DNA from: Clostridium massiliamazoniense
GTDB lineage: Bacteria > Bacillota > Clostridia > Clostridiales > Clostridiaceae
DNA: 64,000 nt
Direction: 5' to 3'
Assembly (NCBI RefSeq): GCF_001403635.1
Contig: NZ_LN879468.1
Span: forward strand, 186,001 to 250,000
The notes below the pieces were generated by a model. That model searched no databases and was not told the DNA's origin. It saw only the letters and a list, made by a program, of their open reading frames with translations. A program made the translations under genes and the position numbers. Of this stretch, positions 19,800 through 27,955 are shown one piece after another. The stretch's first letter is position 1. Each line of letters opens with the position of its first letter.

Positions 19800-21911
19800 A
19801 TGAATAATAATTTTAAATTTGAAACAGAGGTTATGGAAAAATCCATAGAGAAATTTTTATCTGAAGGGAAAATATTAGAGGTCAAAAAAGTTGATGGATC
19901 ATTAATTGAAGATGTTAATTTAAATTTAAAAGCTAGTAATTTGCCTAATGGAAAATATATTTTGTATAGAGGAACTGGATGGGTTTTGGAGAATGATGGA
20001 AGTTTAATAAAAACTGCAACTGCTAATCCTGGTGTAACATTGTTTATTGAAGAATCAATAACTAAAATTCAAGAGAAAACTTCTACAATGGGAATGGCAG
20101 CAGATGTATCAATTCCATTTTTAAAAGTTGCAGTACAACATGTATGGGGAAGAACAACAAGAGAAGAGGAAACTGTATCGACTGGATTTACATTAACAGC
20201 ACCAGCAGATAAAGCGGTATATACCAAATTATATGCGACTTACAATAGATTTGATTATATAAAAGTTGAAAATAATAGTATAGTTGCATCAAGTACTTTA
20301 TATGAACCAGAAGGGTCATGGATTAAAAAACATGAATATAAACCTGGAGATCAAGTAAATCAAGATTCATTAGTTGAAAGAAGGACAAGATGTATATTGG
20401 GAGAAAAAGATACTGATATTAAAAGTTCTATTAAAGTTCAAGGGGCAGATAATGCTGGAAATCCTTTTGATTCTTTTAAGTTAGGATTTGATTATTCTAA
20501 TAATACTATATTATTTTTTGATAGAAGTTTAACACTTATTCATGAAGGATTTGGAACTACTAAATATTTTGAATTAAAAATCTTAGATAAATCTGAAAAA
20601 GAAAAATTATCAATTAAGTTATTAGGAATTGATAGTGCATCTGACAAAAAATACGATAAATTAGATAAATATCAATTTGAAATAGGTGATTATATAGAAT
20701 TGTACCATCAAGAACCTTTTAGATTAGGTTTTAATAATGTTAGTGGTAGTAATCAATCAACTAGTACAACTCAAAGATATGAAATAACAACTGATGGTTT
20801 AAGAGAAAAAGGGAAAGAAAAAAAAGTTAATCAAATAAATACTAAAATAGAAAATGAATATAATTCTTATAATATAATGGATATGATATTAAATAATAAA
20901 TATGAATCTGTAAAAAAAATAAATGTAAATGAAGGTAAAGCTATAGAAATAGAAAAGAGAAATATAGAAAAAAATAATTTAAAAGCAACTTTTAATGATG
21001 GAACCTATGTTTTTGATTGCTTTGATGGATGGATTAAAGGGAGAGATTCTGGTTTCTTAAAAAGTATAATAATACCATCTGGAACTATTGGAGAATTAAA
21101 GAAAACAGAACGTGTTCAAATTATGAATAGTATCAGTAAATCTATGACTTCTGGCTTTGGATATGGTTTTATAAATTCAGCTGTAACAATAGGATATAAT
21201 GTTAATACAGGTGAGGCAAAACAATTAACTATAAAAAATAGTATGACAGCAAATGAAGGAAAAGATATATTTTTTAAAGCACAAACAGTATTTAGAAAAT
21301 ATGAGGTTGTAACATTTAGAAATGGACAAATAATAGATCATGGAACAACTTATAAGCCAGAATCATATATAACAGAAAATATAAAATTTGAACCAGGAAC
21401 AAATGTTAATCAAAACAAGTTATATTGTAAAGAAGATTATAATATTTTAGGAGATCCATTATATAATTATAAACCAATAGTTATCCCTAAAATTGATAAG
21501 AGTGCTAGTGCTACAATTAATCCGGCACATACTTGGCCTTGGAATATTGAAAAATTACAATATCCTAATTATACTATAGGAGCTTACTTTACAGTAACAA
21601 CTACTGGAGATTACAGTATAAAAGATAGGGAAATATTACTTAATGATTTTCTTTCTTCAGTAGGATTAAGCATGAGATTATTTGAAGTTGATAATAATAA
21701 TAACTTATTATATCAAGTAGGTTATAAGGCTGCTGCTATACAGACATATAAACAAAATAACTATGTTGGATTTATTGGAGAACCTCTTAACGTAACATTG
21801 TATAGAGATAAAAAATATGTTCTTATATTAAATGAAGAGAAGACAAATATTTGGGCTTCTTATGGAAGGTATAATTACACACAACATTCACTAGAATTTA
21901 AATTAAGATAA
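19800..21911 (+). CDS. Large leaderless protein with duplicated halves and a mucin/carbohydrate-binding-like module (putative toxin)
   Basis: 703 residues, no signal peptide and no long hydrophobic segment. Residues about 45-192 and 395-545 look like two copies of one module: both start with a NGKYILYRGTGW / DGTYVFDCFDGW motif, carry a Ser/Thr-rich central strand region and end in KPGDQVNQDSL / EPGTNVNQNKL. Between them, about 205-315 resembles the putative mucin/carbohydrate-binding domain of M60/enhancin-type proteins (IGDYIELYHQEPFRLGF). The C-terminal 150 residues are unrecognised. Ribosome site aaaggag. Context (TcdR-like sigma factor, UviB-like holin, shared box) suggests a secreted effector or toxin released without a leader. 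That function is inference; no catalytic motif was found. Confidence 0.65.
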   Translation: MNNNFKFETEVMEKSIEKFLSEGKILEVKKVDGSLIEDVNLNLKASNLPNGKYILYRGTGWVLENDGSLIKTATANPGVTLFIEESITKIQEKTSTMGMAADVSIPFLKVAVQHVWGRTTREEETVSTGFTLTAPADKAVYTKLYATYNRFDYIKVENNSIVASSTLYEPEGSWIKKHEYKPGDQVNQDSLVERRTRCILGEKDTDIKSSIKVQGADNAGNPFDSFKLGFDYSNNTILFFDRSLTLIHEGFGTTKYFELKILDKSEKEKLSIKLLGIDSASDKKYDKLDKYQFEIGDYIELYHQEPFRLGFNNVSGSNQSTSTTQRYEITTDGLREKGKEKKVNQINTKIENEYNSYNIMDMILNNKYESVKKINVNEGKAIEIEKRNIEKNNLKATFNDGTYVFDCFDGWIKGRDSGFLKSIIIPSGTIGELKKTERVQIMNSISKSMTSGFGYGFINSAVTIGYNVNTGEAKQLTIKNSMTANEGKDIFFKAQTVFRKYEVVTFRNGQIIDHGTTYKPESYITENIKFEPGTNVNQNKLYCKEDYNILGDPLYNYKPIVIPKIDKSASATINPAHTWPWNIEKLQYPNYTIGAYFTVTTTGDYSIKDREILLNDFLSSVGLSMRLFEVDNNNNLLYQVGYKAAAIQTYKQNNYVGFIGEPLNVTLYRDKKYVLILNEEKTNIWASYGRYNYTQHSLEFKLR

Positions 21912-21919
21912 AATATATA

Positions 21920-21954
21920 AAAATATCTACCAATAATATTGGTAGATATTTTTA
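21920..21954 (+). terminator. Terminator of the 703-residue gene
   Basis: Perfect 16-bp stem, aaaaatatctaccaat (21920-21935) with attggtagatattttt (21939-21954), 3-base loop. It can act in both directions. The following gap to 22190 is gene-free. Confidence 0.88.
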
Positions 21955-22190
21955 TAATTACTCAGAAAATTAATATATTTTGTTATTAAATAAAAAATAG
22001 AGTTAAATTAATAATTATTAATAGAAAATATCTACTAATAAATTTTTTATAAATTATTATCATGAAATGCTTCTTTAGGATAACTTAAAATTATTGATGC
22101 GATTTTAATATAATTATAGATATAATATTCTCGTTATTAATTATGACTAGATTAAAAGAAGTTATATCAAATATTTTATATTATTATAGT

Positions 22191-23168
22191 TTATAAGAAG
22201 AGGGTATTAAAGCTTTGGAAAAACCTTAGATTATCTAAGAGTACATCATTTTTAGCTAGAGTTTTTAAGTTGGGATTAAGAGTAAAAGCTTTTTCTAGGT
22301 AATGAACAGCTAAATCCTTTTCATGGATTAAGGAGCAAAGTCTAGCCTTTGAATAATAAGATACTGGATATAAGGAGTCAATCTTTATAGCTTCTGAAAG
22401 CATATTATTAGCTTCTTCTATTTTTCCTAAATATAATAATATATTTGCATATTCACAATAATATTTAGGGTCAAAAGGGTTGAGTTTTAAAGCTTTTTTA
22501 TAAGTATTTGCACTATCATTTAGTTTATTTAAATAAAAATAACATTCACCTAAACGTCTATAGTGATTATAATCTTTAGGGTTAAGCTCTGTTAGTTTAT
22601 TAAAATAGAAGGCACTATTTTTGTAATCCTCTGTTACATAATAAAAAAATGCTTCACCAGTTATGGCATGAATGAAATTTGGCCTTATAGATAAGGCTTT
22701 TTTAAAGCAAAAATGAGATTTTTCAAGTTCATTTTCATTAAAATAAGAAAAACCTAGGTTAGAAAGAGCAAATAAATCAATAGGATTTATATTTAAAGCC
22801 TTTTTAGAATAGTCAATGGCTTTTTTATAGTTGCCTATTTTATAGTAAGTATATCCTAAATTATTATAAAGACCTTCATCTATAGGTTTTTCCTTTAGGG
22901 CGGGTTCTTCAAGTTCTAAAGCAGCACTATAGCGCCTAAGCTTTGATAGGGCTAAAATACTATAACTATAATAAAAAGGTATAGATAATTTGTTTTTATT
23001 AGAATTTAATAAATTTAGAGCTTTTTCATATTTGCCTCTTTTTAAATAATTTAAAATAATTGAATATATGTTTTGATTTTCACTATATTTATTTAAAAGT
23101 ATAATGAGTAAAAGAAAAACTAATAGGATTATTGTTCCTTTGATTAGAGGGTTATTAAAAAAATCCAT
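22191..23168 (-). CDS. Membrane-anchored tetratricopeptide-repeat protein
   Basis: 325 residues. An N-terminal hydrophobic segment (about 8-25, IKGTIILLVFLLLIILL) anchors it, followed by about eight TPR units spaced 34 residues apart (e.g. YNNLGYTYYKIGNYKKAIDY, AALNINPID-type turns, LFALSNLGFSYFNENELEKS). TPR domains mediate protein-protein contacts; no partner is evident. The start follows taggagta on the minus strand. It is convergent with the 703-residue gene and divergent from xpt. Confidence 0.85.
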   Translation of the reverse strand: MDFFNNPLIKGTIILLVFLLLIILLNKYSENQNIYSIILNYLKRGKYEKALNLLNSNKNKLSIPFYYSYSILALSKLRRYSAALELEEPALKEKPIDEGLYNNLGYTYYKIGNYKKAIDYSKKALNINPIDLFALSNLGFSYFNENELEKSHFCFKKALSIRPNFIHAITGEAFFYYVTEDYKNSAFYFNKLTELNPKDYNHYRRLGECYFYLNKLNDSANTYKKALKLNPFDPKYYCEYANILLYLGKIEEANNMLSEAIKIDSLYPVSYYSKARLCSLIHEKDLAVHYLEKAFTLNPNLKTLAKNDVLLDNLRFFQSFNTLFL

Positions 23169-23352
23169 AGAATACTCCTATAAACTCTCTATAGTAATTA
23201 GTATATTTTTAAGAGGGCAAATAGGTAACAACTATAAAAAACTTTATTAAAAATACTCTTAATAATTTTTCTATGCAAAAGTTCATTAATGTTATAAAAT
23301 TAAGAAGAAAGAATAAGAAAAATATAGTTAGATTAGAAAGGATGAAAACTAT

Positions 23353-23931
23353 ATGGAACTATTAAAAGAAAAAATTAAGAATGAAGGCAGAATAACTGAA
23401 GATAATATTTTAAGAGTGGATGGGTTTCTAAATCACCAAATGGATGTTAATTTTATAACTGAAGTAGGTAAAGAATTTAAAAATAAATTTGAAAATGAAA
23501 AAATAGATAAAATATTAACTATTGAATCAACAGGAATAGCTTTAGGGGTAGCAACATCACAGCAATTTGGTAATCTGCCACTTGTTTTTGGTAAAAAAGT
23601 TGAAAGAGTATCAAGACAAAAAGAAGAATATTTTTATAAATCAGAAGTATATTCTTTTACTAAACAAAGCATTTACAATGTAATAATAGATAAAAGATTT
23701 ATAAAAAAAGGAGAAAAAATTCTTATATTAGATGATTTTCTAGCTAATGCTTGTGCAATATTTGGACTTATTGATATAGTTAAACAAGCTGGAGCGGAAG
23801 TTGTAGGTGTTGGAGTAGTAATAGAAAAAGCATTTCAAGATGGAAGAAAACATTTAGAGAACAAAGGTGTTAGAGTAGAAGCTTTAGCAAGTATTGAAAA
23901 AATAGAAAATGGTGAAGTTACTTTAAAATAA
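23353..23931 (+). CDS. xpt: Xanthine phosphoribosyltransferase
   Basis: Salvages xanthine to XMP with PRPP. 192 residues, typical of Xpt. Visible are [11 protein letters not shown] near the N terminus, [14 protein letters not shown], and the PRPP-binding motif [19 protein letters not shown], where the DDFLANA signature is diagnostic of Xpt/PurR-like transferases. The 180 bases upstream show no recognisable purine riboswitch, unlike xpt of Bacillus. The start follows gaaagga. Confidence 0.95.
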   Translation: MELLKEKIKNEGRITEDNILRVDGFLNHQMDVNFITEVGKEFKNKFENEKIDKILTIESTGIALGVATSQQFGNLPLVFGKKVERVSRQKEEYFYKSEVYSFTKQSIYNVIIDKRFIKKGEKILILDDFLANACAIFGLIDIVKQAGAEVVGVGVVIEKAFQDGRKHLENKGVRVEALASIEKIENGEVTLK

Positions 23932-24058
23932 TTTATTTATACTAATTTGGTAATAATAAATATCAGTAAAATGTATTAAATATAGTTTTAGAATATATAA
24001 TTAAATGTAGAAAATAGACTTATATTAAAATTTAAAAGCTTTAGGGGGACATTTATTG

Positions 24059-24979
24059 ATGAATAAGGTTTTAAATAAATACGAAGTCGAACAATTAGAA
24101 AAAATAGAAGCATGGAAACATGAAAAAATAGACTTATATGATAAGTCTATGGCTTTTATAACTAAACCATTTTCAGGAATAGCTGAAAATGTAGCTAGTG
24201 AAAAGATTGTTAGGGGGCTTTTAAAATTTACTTGGAACATCGCAGATAGTTCAATGGATTATAGAAGGATAATGAAAGAAGCAAAGGTTAATTCTATTGA
24301 GGAATTAAAGAATAAGTCTTTAAAGGAATGTGATAACTTAGCTAAAAACGCCCATAACAGGGCAGTTGGAATAGCGGCAGCGCAAGGAATAACTGTTGGA
24401 AGTATTGGACTCGTAGGTCTAGCAGTGGATATTCCCTTTGTGCTTTCACTTGCATTAAGAACTATAATGAGAATAGGTGGTTGCTATGGCTATAAATTTA
24501 ATAGTGAATATGAAAAAGAATTTGCTTTATCTGTACTTGGGGCAGGGGCAATAAGAACAGTGAAGGAAAGAGAAAAGGCTTTATCTATAGTAAATAAAAT
24601 AGAGCATGTTATTGATGAAAAAGATATTAAAAAACTTTCAGGGAAGATGGTTAGTAAAACTTTATCTAAAGAAATCGGTATCATGAGTGTTCATGCCATA
24701 GAACAAGAATTAGAAATAGAAATTTCAAGAGAAATAAGTATGCTCTTACTTAATGAGAAGGTTCTAGAAAGTGTACCTATAGTCGGAGGAACTATAGGAG
24801 CTGTATTGAATACAAGATATATTAATCATATAGGTTGGGCTGCAAGACGTCTTTATCAACATAGGTGGTTAGTTGATAATAGAAAAATTAAAATTGAAGA
24901 TGGAATAATAACTACTATACCTAAGGAGTATATATCAATAGAAGAAGAACTAACTGTAGGTCTAGATGATTATATGTAG
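24059..24979 (+). CDS. EcsC family protein
   Basis: 306 residues. It contains the EcsC-type core with KIVRGLLKFTWNIADSSMDY, AAAQGITVGSIGLVGLAVDI and FVLSLALRTIMRIGGCYGY, followed by small-residue-rich amphipathic helices such as LSVLGAGAIRTV. EcsC proteins are named after the third gene of the B. subtilis ecs ABC operon, but their function is unclear; no ABC genes are next to this copy. ATG 24059 follows agggggac; an immediately preceding TTG is less likely. Ends in a strong terminator. Confidence 0.85.
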   Translation: MNKVLNKYEVEQLEKIEAWKHEKIDLYDKSMAFITKPFSGIAENVASEKIVRGLLKFTWNIADSSMDYRRIMKEAKVNSIEELKNKSLKECDNLAKNAHNRAVGIAAAQGITVGSIGLVGLAVDIPFVLSLALRTIMRIGGCYGYKFNSEYEKEFALSVLGAGAIRTVKEREKALSIVNKIEHVIDEKDIKKLSGKMVSKTLSKEIGIMSVHAIEQELEIEISREISMLLLNEKVLESVPIVGGTIGAVLNTRYINHIGWAARRLYQHRWLVDNRKIKIEDGIITTIPKEYISIEEELTVGLDDYM

Positions 24980-24988
24980 TTAATTTCT

Positions 24989-25023
24989 AAAAAAATCCCT
25001 AATTAATATATTAGGGGTTTTTT
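24989..25023 (+). terminator. Terminator of the EcsC gene
   Basis: aaaaaatcccta pairs with ttaggggtttttt around the short loop at 25003-25009; the right arm runs into six T. Confidence 0.85.
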
Positions 25024-25298
25024 GAGTTTTTTTAGGTCAATTAGAATTGCATTGTTAATATACTTTATATAGGTAATAGAGGAATAGGAAATCACTTTAA
25101 TTAATAATAAAAGTAATGTATTATAATAAATGTAGAAGCGATTAAGAAAAATGCTTTGAAAAATAATAATAATTTAGGTAAAACTTTGCCATTATCTAAA
25201 ATTGTTATTATTCCTCCATGTATTATAATAACCTAGGCTTAAAATTTTTTGAGCTAGACAACTTAAAACTATAATTTATTAAAACTTTTTACATCTGT

Positions 25299-25334
25299 TT
25301 ACCCTGGTACAAGCTTATACTTGAACCAGGGTAA
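25299..25334. other. Near-perfect GC-containing hairpin in the gene-free stretch before tmRNA
   Basis: ttaccctggt (25299-25308) pairs exactly with accagggtaa (25325-25334), and inside caag/cttg pair again after an A-A mismatch. It is unusually G/C-rich for this region and followed by seven A. The surrounding 25024-25845 shows no protein gene; another inverted pair, ggaataagtca/tgacttattcc, lies at about 25673-25752. Confidence 0.5.
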
Positions 25335-25845
25335 AAAAATATTATAATACTCTTATTTTTTGAGTAAGAAATAAATAATCTCAACTTGTAAATAAGTTTA
25401 ATTGGTTATGGAGATTGAGATAATTGAGCTAAATATTCACATAGAACTAAAGCTTCTTATGGATTGAATTTATACTTATTTAAACTTTACAAAAGAGTAA
25501 TTATATTATATAATGAAAAAATATGATTGAATAAGATTTTATTCAGAAATATTTTATAGAAATATACTGAAACTTAAATCAAATTGATCTAAGCAATTTA
25601 ATGCGTATACTTCATCTTAATAACATAGAAGGAACTCATTAGTTAATTGCAAGATAAGTCATATAGTTTCATGGAATAAGTCAGTTCTTATATCTTCTAC
25701 AAACAAAAAATATTGGAAATTCAGTAATGAGTTTCAGATTTGACTTATTCCTAAATCTTTTATATAATAATTAATATAAGGTGAACAAAAGTTCACAAAA
25801 AAATTGAATATGTAATAAGGTTAGCGTTAAACCTATTACCCACAT

Positions 25846-26204
25846 GGGGGCGTTTTGGCTTCGACGGGGGTGAGGTTGGTTTGATAAGCGAGTAAGGATA
25901 AGCATGGAATCCTTTGAACAGCTATGCATTAAATATAAACGCAAACAATAATGAATTTGCTTTAGCAGCCTAGTCTGCTAACATCCTGCCTTGGTTGCCC
26001 ACGGCTGAGTCACAGGGTGTCAATTAAAGTGGGGAACCGCGCTTAGCAAAGCTTTGAGCTAAGAACGGAAGATATGAAGCTACTGCAACAAGAATCCTGT
26101 CTGTGGGAGTCTTGAAGCGGGAATTTTAAAACACAAGACTACACTCGTAGAAAGTCTTATTGACTTGCTTTCGGACAGGGGTTCGATACCCCTCGCTTCC
26201 ACCA
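25846..26204 (+). ncRNA. ssrA: Transfer-messenger RNA (tmRNA)
   Basis: Rescues stalled ribosomes together with SmpB. The 5' end GGGGGCG pairs with cgcttcc at the 3' end (two G-U wobbles) as the acceptor stem, followed by A and the encoded CCA (26202-26204). The TpsiC-like arm ggggttcgatacccc is present. The open frame starts at GCA and reads A-N-N-N-E-F-A-L-A-A then TAG, the hydrophobic tail expected of a degradation tag. Length 359 nt. A leader hairpin (about 25813-25839) precedes the mature end. Confidence 0.97.
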
Positions 26205-26207
26205 TTA

Positions 26208-26236
26208 TAAACACTTGTGTTAGACGCAGGTGTTTT
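26208..26236 (+). terminator. Terminator of tmRNA
   Basis: aacactt pairs with aggtgtt a few bases after the CCA, followed by eight T. Confidence 0.85.
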
Positions 26237-26244
26237 TTTTATTT

Positions 26245-26760
26245 TATATTTTAATTGACTTATGTCAATATCTTGGACACAAAAAATTGAATTTTATACA
26301 TGCATTATCATAAGGACACCCTTTTTGGCTAAATGATTGAGTAATATTAAGACTATAACATAGCTCTTTCATGTCATTACTAGTATATTGTGATTCTAAA
26401 TCACTATGAAAAATTAGACTTGTGTTTTTATCTGGAGCTTGAGTATAATAAGCATTTTTTAAAGCGATAAGAACTAAATTATTATCCATCTTTTTATCAA
26501 AAGAGTAACCAATTATTTTTTAGAATGTAAATCTAATACAGAAGCTAAATAATACCAACCATTTTGTTGAGTCTTTATATAAGTAATATTCTTATTATTC
26601 TTTATCCACCCATTTATAGTTGATTTTGCTATGCTATATTCACTGCTTATTTCTATTACACTCATTCTAGAATTGTATAAATCAGAAATCATTTCTTTAT
26701 AGTCATCTGTATAATTTACTTCTACCCATAGTAGAAATACATACTCTCTTAACTAAATAT
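26245..26760 (-). mobile_element. IS3/IS150-type transposase remnant
   Basis: On the minus strand, pieces of orfA (an EYSIAKSTINGWIKNNK helix-turn-helix) and orfB (NGWYYLASVLDLHSKK, then MDNNLVLIALKNAYY, FHSDLESQYTS, SFSQKGCPYDNACI) occur in order, with stops and missing parts. The region after CPYDNAC is deleted and jumps to the last residues (KFNFLCPRY). Compared with the related remnant at 18268-18830, it has lost the segment carrying the catalytic Glu. Non-functional. Confidence 0.8.
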
Positions 26761-26812
26761 AATTTTACTTAGTTTGATTAAATGTGTCCACTATTTTATA
26801 CTAACACTATTT

Positions 26813-26950
26813 CATACCCTAGCATATCATCAAGTTCAGCAGTTAAAGCTTCTTGAAGAACATCCTTAAATAAAGATTTTAATGCTTTCAAAACCTCCAT
26901 GCTATCGCTAAAATTTTGCTCCTTAACATAGTTTTTTTAAAATTCTTTCA
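26813..26950 (-). pseudogene. IS256-type transposase N-terminal fragment
   Basis: The minus-strand translation includes ALKSLFKDVLQEALTAELDD and MLGYE, the N-terminal signature of IS256/Mutator-type transposases. Nothing of the catalytic part is nearby. It is a different element from the one at 54820-56325. Confidence 0.75.
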
Positions 26951-26966
26951 ACATTTTTGACATAAT

Positions 26967-27025
26967 AAAACAACTTCTTCCTGTAATTTATTGTTATCTA
27001 AATTCTCTTCAAGAAGAAGTTGTTT
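26967..27025 (-). terminator. Terminator of the lectin gene
   Basis: aaaacaacttcttc (26967-26980) and gaagaagttgttt (27013-27025) form a perfect 13-bp stem around a long loop. Read on the minus strand it follows the lectin stop and ends in T-rich sequence. Confidence 0.65.
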
Positions 27026-27071
27026 ATTCAATTTACACAAATTTATTTATAGGGTCCATTCAAACTATATT

Positions 27072-27530
27072 TTATGCTTTTATAATATAGAATCTTTGAT
27101 TATCACTTCCAGAATGTTGATGTGATAATAGCTTAGTTCCATTTGTTGTATTACTACCTGTTAAATCTAATACAGATGGGTTTAGATAATTTCCAAGATA
27201 ATTAGCTATAATGAAAGAACCATCTTCTTGTTGGTGTAGGTACCATCTTTGTAAATTTGTACTATAGTAATCTATTCCTTGATCTTCTAATGTTGCATTT
27301 CCAGAATTATCAGTTAAAAAGTATCCTGCATGATTCTTATTTAAAATGATGAAGGCTCTTCTATTACTATCAAATTGAAAAGTCCACTTTTGTGCATTAC
27401 TAGTTCCATTATCGTAGATAACAACATTTCTTGCTGATCCAGAAATATCTAAGCACTTATTTTTGTCTAGTTTAGTTACTATTTTCCATTCTCCTGATAA
27501 TAATTCATTCATTTTATTAATACTACTCAT
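27072..27530 (-). CDS. Ricin-type beta-trefoil lectin, leaderless
   Basis: 152 residues forming one beta-trefoil: three repeats each with a QxW-like motif (AQKWTFQFD, LQRWYLHQ, NQRFYIIKA) and sugar-site Asp positions (LDISG, LDLTG). It has no signal peptide. Single-trefoil proteins of this kind include haemagglutinin components of clostridial toxin complexes. The start follows aaaggag on the minus strand. The 31-bp box shared with the 703-residue gene lies 25 bases upstream of the start, so the two proteins are probably made together. A carbohydrate-binding partner or adhesin for that protein is a reasonable guess, not shown. Confidence 0.85.
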   Translation of the reverse strand: MSSINKMNELLSGEWKIVTKLDKNKCLDISGSARNVVIYDNGTSNAQKWTFQFDSNRRAFIILNKNHAGYFLTDNSGNATLEDQGIDYYSTNLQRWYLHQQEDGSFIIANYLGNYLNPSVLDLTGSNTTNGTKLLSHQHSGSDNQRFYIIKA

Positions 27531-27554
27531 ATAAAAAAACTCCTTTAATTTTAA

Positions 27555-27585
27555 ATTTTGTAAGCTGCTTACATAAATAAAATAT
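27555..27585 (-). promoter_or_regulatory. Shared 31-bp regulatory box before the lectin gene
   Basis: The reverse complement is identical over 31 bases to 19741-19771, including the palindrome GTAAGCAGCTTAC (27560-27572). It lies between 25 and 55 bases upstream of the start codon. The stretch from here to the next gene at 27956 shows no further gene; a TATAAT occurs at 27885-27890. Confidence 0.7.
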
Positions 27586-27955
27586 TACTTTAAGAATAAT
27601 TTTTGCATAAAAGTTAATATTAATATTATTTTTTATTTTAATATAAGTATATATGTACATAAATAACAAAAATATAATCTTTTATTTGTAAAAAACAATT
27701 TTACTAAGGTTAACTTAAGAAAGTTATAAGCTATATTGTGATTATAAGGGAAATTGGTTATTCTTTCTGATACTTTTTAATGATTAAATTATTTATTTGT
27801 AAATTTATTTAAGTATTTTTATATTATTAATTTAAATAAACAAAGTGTAAATAAAATGTAAACCTTTTTATTTGCTATAAAGTATATAATAGAAGAAAAT
27901 TATAACAAGGTAATTTGTTACTAAAATAAAATTTTATTTAAAAGGTGGTTTACAA

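Noticed and set aside
19741-19800. CTTACA of the palindrome as the -35 element of a TcdR-type promoter
   Set aside because: The matching start site would fall in or after the ribosome site, especially for the lectin gene with only 29 bases to the start codon.
23170-23352. Purine riboswitch before xpt
   Set aside because: The conserved purine-aptamer core and its stem sequences are not visible in the 180-base leader.
24025-24240. Minus-strand small ORF opposite the EcsC gene
   Set aside because: No ribosome site, entirely covered by the EcsC frame and its leader.
25565-25660. Sixth copy of the recurrent RNA element
   Set aside because: It begins similarly (gaaacttaaatcaaattgatct) and has a small aaattg/caattt hairpin, but the closing and inner stems cannot be aligned convincingly.
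26150-26204. ssrA 3' end as a proven attachment site
   Set aside because: No second copy of the tmRNA 3' sequence was found downstream within the window.
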